From positions 2,666,001 to 2,730,000 of the forward strand of contig JAHQIY010000009.1 in NCBI GenBank assembly GCA_019054805.1: a stretch of DNA of 64,000 bases, read 5' to 3'. This DNA is from Brachionus manjavacas (taxonomy: Eukaryota; Rotifera; Eurotatoria; Ploima; Brachionidae). The position numbers and the translations under genes were made by a program. Below are positions 1-9,814 of this stretch, piece after piece (the first letter of the stretch is position 1; the number at the start of each line of letters is the position of its first letter). The notes beneath the pieces are model-generated. The model did no database searches, was not told where the DNA came from, and saw nothing but the letters and a program-made list of their open reading frames with translations.

Positions 1-1
1 C

Positions 2-844
2 ACACAGGTTTATAGTCTTCATGTTTTGATAAATAATAAGTGTTATCCAATTGTATACGCTCTTTTGCCTCGTAAAACACAAACTATTTATGAAAAATTA
101 CTGACCGTGATTTTAGAACGTTTGGACATAGGTCCAAATTCAATCAGTTGTGATTATGAATTGGCATTTATCAGTGCAGCTAGATGTGTCTTTTCATCTA
201 CCAAAGTATATGGTTGCTTTTTTCATTTAAATCAGTCAATTTGGCGAAGAATACAAAAACTTGATCTCGAGAATCACTACAATAATTTAAAAGCGGGCTA
301 TAGAAAGCTAATAAAGCTGTTAGTGTGCTTGGCTTACGTACCAGCTGAAGATGTCTGTGAATTATTTTCAGAAATGAAATCAAGTTTAGACGTAACTGAT
401 CCAGTCCAAGAGAATATTTCTTTATTGTATGATTATTTTGAAGACAATTATTTGGGCAAAGAAGTGGTAAAAAAAACTGGAAGAGGAAGAGGTGTCAAGA
501 TAATAACAACAAGAGCTAAGCCATTATTCGATATTGAACTTTGGAGTATTCATTCAAGAATATTAAACAATATACCTCGTACCACTAATCATGTAGAGTC
601 GTGGCATAACTCGTTTGGTAATATGTTAAAAAGCCATCCTGTTGTTTATGATTTTGTCGAAAGTTTAAGAAAAGAGCACAAGAGAGTAGAGGACAATCTA
701 ATCATGGTGAAAACAGGCTTAGTTGCAAATCGGAATAGTAATCAAGAATTAATTCAAAAACGTCTACTTGAGTTATTGAATAATTATGACAAGATAAAAT
801 TAGATGAATTTTACAATAATTTAGCTTTAATATTAAAATATTGA
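2..844 (+). CDS. MULE-type transposase, C-terminal part (cut by window edge)
   Basis: This is the DDE transposase of a Mutator-like DNA element. The reading frame is already open at base 2, and the residues before the first possible start (VYSLHVLINNKCYPIVYALL) match the core of MULE domains, so the gene begins upstream of the window. Visible family features are an Asp in the segment SCDYELAFISA, followed about 25 residues later by the CFFHLNQSIWRRIQ block with its Cys and His, and a C-terminal block with NHVESWHNSFG. The frame runs to a TGA with no break, so this end may still be intact. The N-terminal FLYWCH/zinc region normally present cannot be seen. It could be an active element or a domesticated copy. 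Confidence 0.85.
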   Translation, partial: TQVYSLHVLINNKCYPIVYALLPRKTQTIYEKLLTVILERLDIGPNSISCDYELAFISAARCVFSSTKVYGCFFHLNQSIWRRIQKLDLENHYNNLKAGYRKLIKLLVCLAYVPAEDVCELFSEMKSSLDVTDPVQENISLLYDYFEDNYLGKEVVKKTGRGRGVKIITTRAKPLFDIELWSIHSRILNNIPRTTNHVESWHNSFGNMLKSHPVVYDFVESLRKEHKRVEDNLIMVKTGLVANRNSNQELIQKRLLELLNNYDKIKLDEFYNNLALILKY

Positions 845-1049
845 TTAATTACTTAATAATTCAATTTCTTTTCGTGTCATAAAACAAATTTTTTTTCTAA
901 TAAACTTAGCTATTTTCAACAAACTATTTTTTATTGGCTATTTTTAGCTTTACCTGTCTATTTTAATTGATTTGTTTTGACATATCTATTTGTTAAAAGT
1001 GGCTATTATGTTAATTTTTTTTTGAGATAATTTATTTTAACCGTTTCCC
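845..1049. other. AT-rich 3' flank of the MULE gene
   Basis: No coding frame of note. The stretch holds runs of T and A and several AATAAA-like hexamers that could serve as polyadenylation signals for the preceding transposase. I see no terminal inverted repeat of the MULE element here. Confidence 0.4.
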
Positions 1050-1993
1050 AATTGGTTTAATTTTTTGGGTTTGAATTACAAAATGAATCCAATAATGAAA
1101 TAACATTGAAAAAGTGCGATGTTTCAAATATTTTTTTCAGTTTCAAAAAAAAAATAATTTTAAGTTAGTATTACAAACATGAAAAACTTTGTTTTTTTTT
1201 ATAAATTTTGACTTTGGGTTTGTGATATGATGATCCTTAAAGATAAAATTTCTAGTTTAAAAAACTTACTACGCTCTGTTTTCCATTTTTCATAAATTAA
1301 GTATTTGTTAAAATGCCCCAAACGAAAGTAAATTATCACTAAAGTCAAAATTTAATATGAAGAAAACCAAGTTTTTCGGGTCTAGTCGCTTAGGTAAACT
1401 ATGCTTCACCTGTTATTGGAACAATTCTTGTTCTCAGGTTTTATGAACTTTTAGTTGACCTAATCTAAAAATTGTTCACCTTTTTTGAAATTTTTTCATC
1501 TATATAGAAAAAAGCTAATGTAATGATAAAAAATAAGTTAGAAAAAATAATTACTTAGAAAATTTAAAGTTTGGCGGAGTAGGTAAATTTTGCTAAATAG
1601 ATGACTCTTTGTCCTCCAAAGTCAAACACTAAAAGGGTGAAAATTAATTTTAATTTTCCTTAATGTTTATTGTTTTATGCTGAAAGGCAAAGATTTAAGA
1701 AGAGAGTGCATTTAGGTATTTGGGATTATGGAAAGAGCAATACCAAGTCAACCAGATCAGAGCAAATGCTAAGCTATTTCTAAAGCTCCTTCAAATTAAA
1801 GATAAAATAATTATTAACTCATTTTTATTTCATTTTCGAGAATTAGGCATTCTATTAAATAGCTTTATTCAATAGATTTTTTTTTTTTATTCATTTTTTC
1901 TCTTTTTTATATTATTTAACTTTATTTTTAGATTTTTCCTTCATAATTTGGTGATAGTCAATAAAATGACTAAAGGTAGTTCAAAAAAGAATT

Positions 1994-2039
1994 TAAAGTC
2001 CGGACTCGGACTTTAATTTGGGACTTTTAAACAACTCTG
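1994..2039 (-). repeat. MITE terminus, CAGAGTTGTTTAAAAGTC family
   Basis: The right-hand terminus reads ...GGACTTTTAAACAACTCTG and carries the self-complementary AAAGTCCGGACT core. It is the same end as at 5672, 28362/28613 and 54961. No matching left end lies close by, so this is a half element. Confidence 0.55.
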
Positions 2040-2208
2040 AGCAATAACAAAAAATAAAAATGATATGTAGAAGGAAAAGTTAGAAATTCCGACTCCTCTG
2101 TGTAATCGCTACCTTTTTTTTCTGAACCGTCTAATATTTAACTCTCTTTATCATTTTAATTGTCTTTTATTTTATTTTACTTTTATTTTATTTTTTAAAT
2201 ACTTAAAT

Positions 2209-2252
2209 TTGAAGGAGCTTTAACTGGTTTCAGATAAACAAATAAATAAATC
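2209..2252 (+). repeat. LINE 3' terminal hairpin and (AAATAA)n tail, copy 1
   Basis: A degenerate copy of the 3' end consensus TGAAGGAGCNTTAGCTCGG, then TACAGATAAACAAATAAATAA. About 130 bases upstream lies GACTCCTCTGTGTAATCGC, which is the last coding part of the jockey-like LINE seen intact at 42.7 kb. This is therefore a 5'-truncated LINE insertion inside the TIR element. Confidence 0.6.
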
Positions 2253-2825
2253 ACAAATCAATCAATAGAAAATTTAAAAAATAAATTTTTTTACTAATAT
2301 GTCTTTAATTTTATTTCATCAAGATAATTCCTAAGGGTCAGTTAACAAGATATTTTTACTAGATAAAGACTATTTTGAAAAAAAAAGGCGAGCTTTTTTA
2401 AGGGTCTTGATCTTGCAAAATACTAAAGGCTTTATATTTTGAATCTTTTTAAAACAACTCAAATAAATTTGTAAAATCAAATTCTTAAGGTTTTAAACCT
2501 TATTATTTCCACTTTTTTAGATATAAAAGCGATAAAATTTAATTTTTTTCATATTTTTTTATTCTGAATGAGCATTTGCTCGGTAAAAAATAAGATTAAA
2601 GTCAAAAAAAAATTTTCAATAGTTTTTTCAAATTTCAAAATAAGAATTAAACTCATTCTATTTCAATAACGAGTTTAATTTCAAATATGAAAATGCTTGC
2701 AATATTAACTTAAAATTATTTTTTTATTTGAGACTTAAAAAAAAATTGAAACATCGCACTTTTTCAATGTTATTTCAACATTGGATACATTTTGTAATTC
2801 TAACACAAAAAATTAAATCAATTTG

Positions 2826-3419
2826 ATTTAAAAATAATCAATTTATTGACAAGTCTTTTTTTATTTTTTTTTTTTTATTTTTTTTACAGGATTTATAATT
2901 GAAACATTGTTTTTTTTTCAAATTCTAAAACTTACAAAAAAATCTGTAGTACAAAATCCATATTTTTATTAAGAACTTAAATTTTGTATTAGAATTTTGG
3001 GTCTACCTGTTTTTTTATTAGTTGATAACAAAAATGTTATCAAAAAAAAACATTATTTGGAACAATTTTTTTTTCTTAAGTAAATTTTAAATCAAATTTA
3101 GCAAGAACGTGCTTTTTTTAAATAAATTAAATTTTAAATATAAAATTTATTTTAACTTTTTTCTGTTTTTTCCCAATTTTATAAACTTCATACCTGGAAA
3201 TTTGTATTCTAATATAAAATTTTATTTGATAAAAAATAATTTTTTTTTTAATTCTGATGATTTAACAGATCTAATGAATAGTCTGGTTTTTGAGAATATT
3301 GAATGTCAAAAAGAGGACGAGATAATAAGTAGCGATGAAATAGAATTCCCAGTTGAAATGAAAAAAAAACAACTGATAATTCAACAACTAATTCAGGCAC
3401 CTTAAAATTCGATTATAAA
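2826..3419. other. AT-rich stretch without a supported gene
   Basis: Homopolymer-rich DNA. An open frame of 98 codons on the plus strand (3109-3405) is almost entirely Phe, Asn, Lys, Leu and Ile in its first half, which is what AT-rich random sequence gives. Only its last 40 codons look compositionally protein-like, and they lead into the FLYWCH-like remnant that follows. Confidence 0.4.
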
Positions 3420-3655
3420 AATGCTGGCATTACTGATGCGGAAGATTTTTATTTTAAGATGTTAAGCTTGATATTAAGACTAGAGCTAAAATATGTGAGA
3501 TTACATCACAAGAAGTACCTCACAATTGAATCGAGTCTGTAGATGCAACCAAAAAAGTGTTAAGCAAAAGAAAAAAAATCAGATTGTATTCCAATACTAT
3601 GGAAAGTATATTGAAGGTCCATTTGGGAAGAAAAAAGAAGTTGAATAAATTTAAA
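3420..3655 (+). pseudogene. FLYWCH/MULE transposase N-terminal remnant
   Basis: Across two frames, separated by small indels and at least one stop, I can read a peptide resembling the end of a FLYWCH zinc finger and the following helix of MULE proteins. It has KTRAKICEITSQEVPHN, then ESVDATKKVLSKRKK. Known family members have a similar Cys-Lys-Ala-Arg...His-Asn-His layout followed by an acidic-to-basic helix. The frame is broken, so it is non-functional. The match is by eye and modest. Confidence 0.35.
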
Positions 3656-3889
3656 ATTAATTTTATATTTAAAATCTGATAAAAATTTTCAAGGATATTT
3701 TAATTTTATCTAAATGTTTAAATATTGTTCAAAAAAATGTTCAATTTCAACACTGAAAATGAAGATAGTTTAAAAAACCTATTAAAAAAAGAAATTTTAA
3801 GCCCAGACTTTACTTGGACTTTAGACCAACTTTGTTTTAATTAATCCCTGACAATGTTAAATTTTCCTGACAACAAAAAAAATTCTTAC

Positions 3890-4392
3890 ATTTATGCTCT
3901 GCTGATCGTTGTATTCTTGCTCGACTTTTCTAAGTCTTATGTTAGTTTCGTCAACCAAATCTTGGAACGCCTTGGCATGCTGTACCTGCATCTCAAATTT
4001 GTCTTTTTCATATTTATTGATCATTTCATTGAATTTTTTTTCTGTGTCAAAAAGACGCTTTTCATAGCTGCTCTCGGTCCGGTTTCTTAGCTCGCACAAT
4101 TTAGTCTCGTTGTCTTCCCGTTGCGAGCCAAGCTCTTTCTGCAAACTTTGAACTTTTCACAAATTTGTGCTTTTAATCAAAATTTTGGCGCCAAATTTAA
4201 ATTACTTTTTTTTTCTAATGAATTTATGCTTTCTTCGTAGTCTTTTTTCTTTTTGCAAAAGCTTGACTTTATAGACTCGAGCTCATTGTTTTTTCTGTCG
4301 AGTATCTTCTGTATTTCGTTAGAGTGCAGCTGCTGTAAGTTGCATTTTTCTTCCTTGAACTTGGCCTCTAGCAACCGTAGCTGATAGTCGAA
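3890..4392 (-). CDS. CEP112: CEP112-like centrosomal coiled-coil protein, two internal exons
   Basis: Two minus-strand exons (about 4206-4392 and 3890-4134) encode a charged coiled coil. The first starts FDYQLRLLEAKFKEEK and contains LHSNEIQKILDRKNNELESI. The second contains KDKFEMQVQHAKAFQDLVDE and then TNIRLRKVEQEY. Both match, in order, the middle coiled coil of animal CEP112 (CCDC46) as I know it. The upstream exon begins in phase 0, the phase in which the 9815-10233 exon ends, so the two blocks can be joined by a 5.4-kb intron. The acceptor of the second exon lies in an A-rich stretch and could move by a few bases. Downstream exons for the long C-terminal coiled coil are not found between here and base 1, so the gene is either truncated or continues outside the window. 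Confidence 0.7.
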
Positions 4393-4505
4393 CTTGACCA
4401 AAAAAAATTTAACTTAAATTGTCAGACCCAGTGTCTCTAAAATAGGGCTTTTTTCCCTATTAATAAAAGTCCATTCAGAGTCAAAGTAAACATTTTAGGT
4501 TTAGA

Positions 4506-5111
4506 ATGCATCTAGTACAAATCAAAGAAGACTTTTCCAACTTCATCAAAAAATACGACCAAGAGGATTTGGTCAAAGTAATGGAATTTTTGTCGCTTAT
4601 TCTCAATGAGTATCAACAGCATCCTATGAAGATTTATAGTGAGTTAAGACAATGAATTTTTTTTTGATTTTTTTCAAATAATTTTTCTATTTTCAAAGCT
4701 TTTTTTAAACTTGAAGATGAGTTGTGTGGCACTGATAGAAAGTTGATCGATTTGACTGGAAATGAACAAACGGACATAAAAAAAGAATCGGAGGAAATTG
4801 AACAAAACAAAAGTGACCAGAACTCAGCGCAAACAGAAACCATGGGGAATAGAAGATCGAGCCGATTAAATTCACCTAATAAATTTTATAATTTTAAATG
4901 CTCGTGCTGTCACAGCAATTTCATTCTCGTGCAATACAAAGGAAATTTATTTTGCCAAGATTGCAAGAGGTTCTTCATTAAAATTAGTAATGATGGCAAA
5001 AAATTGAAGAAGCTAACGTGCAGATACAAAAAAAAATGCATTGCCGTCAAAAAAATTAAAAATTGTAAAAAATGCAAGTTCGAAAAAATGAAAAGCTTAA
5101 TGAGAGATTAA
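4506..5111 (+). CDS. Nuclear-receptor-type DNA-binding-domain protein without ligand-binding domain
   Basis: Two exons (4506-4638 and 4699-5111) joined by a 60-bp GT..AG intron give 181 residues; the lengths total exactly 546 nt. The C-terminal 70 residues carry two Cys4 modules laid out as in nuclear receptors. The first is CSCC, then 14 residues, then CQDCKRFFIK, where the P-box helix normally reads CEGCKGFF. The second is TCRYKKKCIAV...NCKKCKFEKM, equivalent to the D-box and the CRxxKC...GM motif. The protein stops six residues after that motif, so there is no room for a ligand-binding domain. The N-terminal 110 residues are hydrophilic and acidic/basic and not recognised. The gene lies in the opposite orientation inside the large intron of CEP112. 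Likely a nuclear DNA-binding protein, comparable in architecture to LBD-less receptors such as Knirps. Target and regulation are unknown. Confidence 0.72.
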
Positions 5112-5671
5112 TTTTTTTTTGATTTTTTTAAAATTAGTTAAATAAAATTTTTGTATATGGTTTTAATTTTTGATTAAAGAAAATTTACCAATTCAAGGTT
5201 TGCTTACCAATTTAAAAACAAACTAATTTTACTTTGATTAATTCTAGTCAAGTATTAAATAAATTTGAATTGTCACATAATAAATAACTTAAAACTAATC
5301 TCAGAAAATTAGTTAAAATTTTGTTTAAAATAAACACACTCAAAAAACTGCTTCTTGAATATTTTTTTCCATTTTCAACCATCATTTCATTTAATCAATC
5401 ATCCATCTAACTTGGCTTTGAAAGATTTTAATTTATTTATTTTTTTCCTTCAAAATTATAAACATTAAATCAGTGGCATAATTAATTGCTAACGATTCTA
5501 ATTAGAGTTTGATTAGAAAATTTTTGAATTTTTAGTTTCTAAATTATTTGCTTATGATAGTTTTTGACCAATTTTTTCACCAAATATAGTCATGTTTACT
5601 TAAAACACATTGTATAATTTAGAAATTAAAAAACACGAGAATTAACTTTAAGCATTGTTTATTAACAATAC
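5112..5671. other. AT-rich intergenic (or CEP112 intron) sequence
   Basis: No coding frame or repeat family recognised. Candidate polyadenylation signals for the preceding gene (AATAAA-like) occur within about 40 bases of its stop and again near 5255-5285. Confidence 0.3.
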
Positions 5672-5712
5672 CAGAGTTGTTTAAAAGTCACAAGTCCAAG
5701 TCCGGACTTTTT
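5672..5712 (+). repeat. MITE left terminus, CAGAGTTGTTTAAAAGTC family
   Basis: The sequence starts CAGAGTTGTTTAAAAGTCAC and continues into AAGTCCAAGTCCGGACTTT, the same terminus found at 28362 and 54961. A right-hand partner is not visible nearby, so the element is truncated or very diverged. A separate hairpin, CACGATC...GATCGTG, lies at about 5864-5888. Confidence 0.55.
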
Positions 5713-6046
5713 TTCTTTTTTTCACGATGAATATCATGACTAGAAAATTCTTAAATTATTCAGGAATGGAAGATCACGAAAATTTTCGCCTAATTCTATA
5801 ATAATCTACAGTCAACTTTTCCAGAAAATGAATTGATAATGATTTTAATGAATTGAGCACTCACGATCTTCTTTAGCATGATCGTGAGATTTTTTTTGCA
5901 TTCAATGAATGTGAAGACTTTTTTGCTAAAATTGCAAAAAAATTCTGAAATGCGGCAAATCTTTAATCATTAGAAAACCCATTATAATATAAATTTTTTG
6001 ATATAAAGCCTGATCTAGACGCAAATTTTATAAAAAATTTAATTTA

Positions 6047-6365
6047 ATTCCTTCATAATTTGGTGATAGTCAATAAAATGACTAAAGGTAGTTCAAAAAA
6101 GATTTTATTTTACTTTTATTTGATTTTTTAAATACTTAAATCTGAAGGAGCTTTAACTGGTTTCAGATAAACAAATAAATAAATCAAAAATCAATCAATA
6201 AAAAATTTAAAAAATGAATTTTTTTACTAGTATGCCTAAAGGCTTTATATTTTGAATCTTTTTAAAACAACTCAAATAAATTTGTAAAATCAAATTCTTA
6301 AGGTTTTAAACCTTATTATTTCCACTTTTTTAGATATAAAAGTGATAAAATTTAATTTTTTTCTT
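6047..6365 (+). repeat. Rearranged copy of the 1937-2552 segment, with LINE tail
   Basis: The stretch reproduces three blocks of the upstream element in order but with the spacers missing: 1937-1987 (beginning CCTTCATAATTTGGTGATAG), 2168-2295 (containing the GAAGGAGCTTTAACTGG tail) and 2428-2552 (AAAGGCTTTATATTTTGAAT onward). The joins are abrupt. Either this is an older form that lacked the insertions now seen at 1.99-2.17 and 2.30-2.43 kb, or those blocks were deleted here. A LINE 3' tail is at 6142-6183. Confidence 0.75.
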
Positions 6366-7410
6366 ATTTTTCTCAGAAAAACTCTACCATTGCTAACTAT
6401 CAACACCGGGTTTGTTTAAAAAGAAAAATAATATTTTGTATTTAGAAATTTTTTTAAATTTTTAAATTATTCGAATTAATTCATCAGTTTATTTTAATAA
6501 TAAATACCAGTTTAATGGTTTAAAATTTTTGCCTCACTGTCGAAGGACTTTGAAACCAACGATCAAAACTCGACTCTCTGCCGAAGTTTATTCGACCGAA
6601 TCTAGTTTAACTAGGTGATTTTAGACTATCTTTATTATTGAGAGTAAAACTTTTATTAAATTAAGAAATAAGGGAAAGAAAAATTAATTCCGTCTAGAAA
6701 TTAAGCTCTAAAGCTGAGATTTTTTTCAATTTCGACCAATATTTGACGAAACAAAAACCTACAATTTTTTCCCCAAATAAACGCATGACATCCTTCTTTC
6801 AAAATAAATAATTAAAATCTTTTTAATATTATTTTGTTCCTCTAGCAAATACACCTTCCAAAAAATTTTTTTGGGCCTTGTCAGAAATAGAAAATCAAGC
6901 ATAAATCGTTACCTGAAATAGCAAAATTTTAAATCTAGCAGAAAAATTAGAAAAGTATTCAATTTAATAGAAAAAAATTGTTGAGATAATTTCTAAATTA
7001 GAGTTTATCATTTGGAGCACCTCATTAAAGGCGTGTATTTAATCTTCTGACATAAATAAATTTTTCGCTGACAAATTTTTCTGACTAAATTAATTAATGT
7101 CCTGGCAAATTAATTATTAAATGACAAATAAAATAAATTACTGACAAAAATATTATTAAAAGACTAATTAAATTAAATTTTAAACTGAAAATAAAATAAA
7201 TTTCTTATGAGATTTTTAATAATAATAATTAATCAGTACTGACAATTTTTTGAAAATTAAATTGCCAATTATTTTTAAAAAAATATCATATATTTGTCTC
7301 TAAAATCTTTGCTTAAGCATTATCCAATATGTCTTTTAAACTTTCTTTAAATTTTTTTAAGCTTATTTGATTTACCCTATTTTGATTTTGATTTTTTTTT
7401 ATAATTTATT
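6366..7410. other. AT-rich intergenic sequence
   Basis: No supported gene. At 7020-7260 there are several loosely repeated words of the type CTGACAAATT and CTGACAAAAATA, reminiscent of a decayed tandem array but too diverged to define a unit. Confidence 0.3.
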
Positions 7411-7440
7411 CTGAAGAAACTCTAGCTCAATACAGAAAAC

Positions 7441-7470
<30 letters not shown>
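7411..7470 (+). repeat. LINE 3' tail with long (AAAT)n run, copy 3
   Basis: CTGAAGAAACTCTAGCTCAA followed by TACAGAAAACAAATAAATAA and about seven further AAAT units. It is a degenerate version of the same 3' terminus found elsewhere in the window. No LINE coding sequence remains directly upstream. Confidence 0.55.
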
Positions 7471-7471
<1 letters not shown>

Positions 7472-7500
7472 AAATCCCTAATTTTTATAATTTTAAAAAA

Positions 7501-7862
7501 TGTCTTTTACTGATTCTTTAGTGCCAAAGTTTCACTCGAATAATCATCAAGACTACTCAATTAATGACGTGGATGACGATGAGTAAGATGTTGTTGTACC
7601 TTTAAAAAAGTGTGGTAAGGGTATTGTGTTTTAGTTTGTTCAAGAGACTACTGAACAAAATTTCATATTTAATGCAGAAAAAAACGCAATCGAATTGATC
7701 AAGTATAGAGACAAAAGTAGATGATATTGTTCTGATGTTGAAAAAAGTAACCACGAACAAGTAACGATCCCAATTCAATCCGATGAACAGATGGTAGCTC
7801 AAGAGCCGCCGAAAAAAAATCTGGAAGAACATGAAAAAAAAATGAAATTGTTAAATTTTTAA
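7501..7862 (+). pseudogene. Degenerate FLYWCH-type transposase N-terminus
   Basis: Starting at an ATG directly after the LINE tail, the plus strand reads MSFTDSLVPKFHSNNHQDYS, then an acidic patch and a stop. It continues in frame through KCGKGIVF, a stop and FVQETTEQNFIFNAEKNAIE. The second part resembles the start of a FLYWCH finger as found N-terminal to MULE transposases. At least three in-frame stops interrupt it. It could be the decayed N-terminus of an element like the one at the left window edge. Confidence 0.35.
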
Positions 7863-8439
7863 TTTTTACTAAAATTTTCTTTTTGTCATCAAAAATCATA
7901 TTTTGTTATTATTTTTTGAATTGTTTTGTCGTACTAAATTTTTTTTTGTCATTGAAAAATAGCTTTTTTTGTCTTACTTTAATACAATTAGTCACTTTTC
8001 TATTAAAAAATTTGTCCGTAAAAAATAAATTATTTTGTCAGTAAGAATAAATAAAAGCCCTCAGTTGATAATTTTTTTTGGTATTTTCCTGATTGTATTA
8101 TGGTATTAATAATAAATCTTAGTCATAAAAAGTTTAAAGATCAACAGCATTTACTCCAATAATTACCTTTGATTATTGAATAAAATGATTTTCCTCTTGA
8201 AATTTTTTCAAAGACTTTGTACGTGTAAAACGGTACAATTCCAATAAATGTGTGCTGCAATTTATCTCAAAATCTCACTAAGATTTGTTAAGTTATTATG
8301 TTTATGTTTGTGTCACAATTTAAAAATAATAATAATAAAACAATACATCTAATAAAATTTTAAATTAAAAATAAAAATTCTAAAGACCATTCTTAAAAAT
8401 TTTTGCAAAGTCTATAAAATTTTAGTATTTTTTCTTTAA
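7863..8439. other. AT-rich intergenic sequence
   Basis: No gene or clear repeat. The last four bases (8436-8439) are TTAA, which matters for the element that begins next. Confidence 0.3.
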
Positions 8440-8490
8440 CACTAGAAGCACCGGCGATGTCATTTTGACATTTTTCGAGTTTTAATTCAT
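8440..8490 (+). mobile_element. piggyBac-like left terminus (single end)
   Basis: After a TTAA tetranucleotide the sequence reads CACTAGAAGCACCGGCGATG, then TCATTTTGACATTTTTC. piggyBac superfamily elements insert at TTAA and their ends often begin CCYTAGA or CACTAGA. An internal related word, GATGTCATTTTTACATC, appears at about 8635-8652. No right-hand end and no transposase catalytic region were found, so this is at best one end of a decayed element. Confidence 0.35.
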
Positions 8491-8919
8491 CAAAATATTA
8501 AATAAATTAACGTTTTTAGGGCTGAAAATTTGTGAATAAGTTTTTTTTGTTGTTATTTACCAAAATTAAATCCTATATTTTTTTCAGATATTTTATTTCA
8601 AGATAAATTGACCAATATTCTGAAAAGCATCAGTAGATGTCATTTTTACATCTTTTAATAATTTAAAGAAATATTGTGTGTTATTTTAAAATTCTTCCTG
8701 AATTATTTTAAAAATAAATTGAAATTTGATTTCAAATGTTAATATTTTTTACTTTCTTTTAATTTCAATAATTATTATTCAAGTTTAGTTTTTTTTTACA
8801 ATTTTTTTCTCTCTTCCCTTTTCCCATTTTACTTTTTTTAGATAAATTTTTTCAATCGAGTAGCCGAGTTGTTCCAGGAGGCAATCAAGTCGAGTTAGAA
8901 GATGAATAGGAAAATTCAA

Positions 8920-9700
8920 GTGAGTTTATCTTTAGATATTAAAATTAATCTTTGAATTATTTTAAATAAATGAAAATGAAGATTTGATAAATTTAATAAT
9001 TTAAAATGAATATCTTCTCTGTCCATTGATAAATCAATTTTTAAATTTAAATTCATAAACTCATTTTTTGTCAAGTTTATTCTGATTTTTTTTTCAAATA
9101 TCGGTATCGATTGATCTTTACATTTTAGTACTATTTTTGAATTTGAATTTTATTTGAATGGTATCTTCAGTAATATCTCATTTAAAACCTTTTAAATGTG
9201 ACACTATTTTATGTATCTCGTAAATTAAATGAAACAAGATAGGAAACATTGTAAATTTATAATGAAAGACTCTCGAATTTAGATTTAGAATTTTTTTAAA
9301 CTTGATAGTTAAAGAAGTTTTTTTTTAAATTCCTAGAATAAATGTATATTTTAATTAATAAAATAATTTAAAAAAAAAATATTTAAAGATGTTTCGCTTA
9401 ATTTCCTTCACATATTATAAATAACGTGCCAGGGAATTTTAAATAAAAAAAAAGCTTATATCATTTGAGTTCTTTGCGATACTAAAACGTGTTTCCTTTA
9501 ATTTCTGAGGGACTTTATCTCACAAAATAAGGTACAAAAACTTGAGAAATAAAAAATTTCAAAATAAACTTAACAAAAAATCAATTTATCAATGGGATGA
9601 GAAAATATATTTTTAAGTGTTTTATTTATTAAATATACATTACATGTTAAGCGTGTCACATTAATTCAAAGATTAATTTTAATATAAGGTAAACTTTTAG
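8920..9700. repeat. Inverted-repeat element with about 180-bp arms
   Basis: The left arm (about 8920-9105, containing ATTAAAATTAATCTTTGAAT and TCCATTGATAAATCAATTTT) is the inverse of the right arm (about 9540-9700). The centre has no coding frame. Part of the right half (9385-9605) recurs at 15838-16085, and the outermost right sequence recurs at 29105-29205 in the form AATTGATCGTCAACTC. It is therefore an interspersed foldback-type or MITE family. No target duplication was identified. Confidence 0.6.
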
Positions 9701-9814
9701 AATTGATCATCAACTCCATGAGGCCTTTGCCATTTAAATTTTTGGGAGAAAAAAGAAAAATTTTTTTTCTGAATTTTACCGAGCCTGTGAAAAAAAATGA
9801 AGAAAAAAAATTAC

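Larger units (their letters stand above)
1050..2825. mobile_element. DNA element with about 120-bp terminal inverted repeats, non-autonomous
   Basis: The left end (about 1050-1175) and right end (about 2690-2825) are inverted copies of each other. Both carry the core GAATTACAAAATG, a stretch around TGAAATAACATTGAAAAA and GTGCGATGTTTC. The inside has no transposase frame. A second copy of roughly the left 800 bp occurs at 30870-31650, so this is an interspersed family. The interior carries nested material: a LINE-type 3' tail near 2209-2252, a MITE end at 1994-2039, and a segment also found at 6047-6365. The superfamily is not recognisable from the ends, and I could not define a target-site duplication. 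Confidence 0.7.

Noticed and set aside
198-383. 61-codon minus-strand frame inside the MULE transposase
   Set aside because: It is antisense to a clear transposase reading frame and has no family resemblance.
9776-9814. Extending CEP112 exon 2 through its donor to the stop near 9776
   Set aside because: The extension encodes a Phe/His-rich run over an intron-like pyrimidine tract (TTTTTTTCTTCATTTTTTTC); the GTAATT donor at 9814 ends the exon in phase with the coiled-coil exon.
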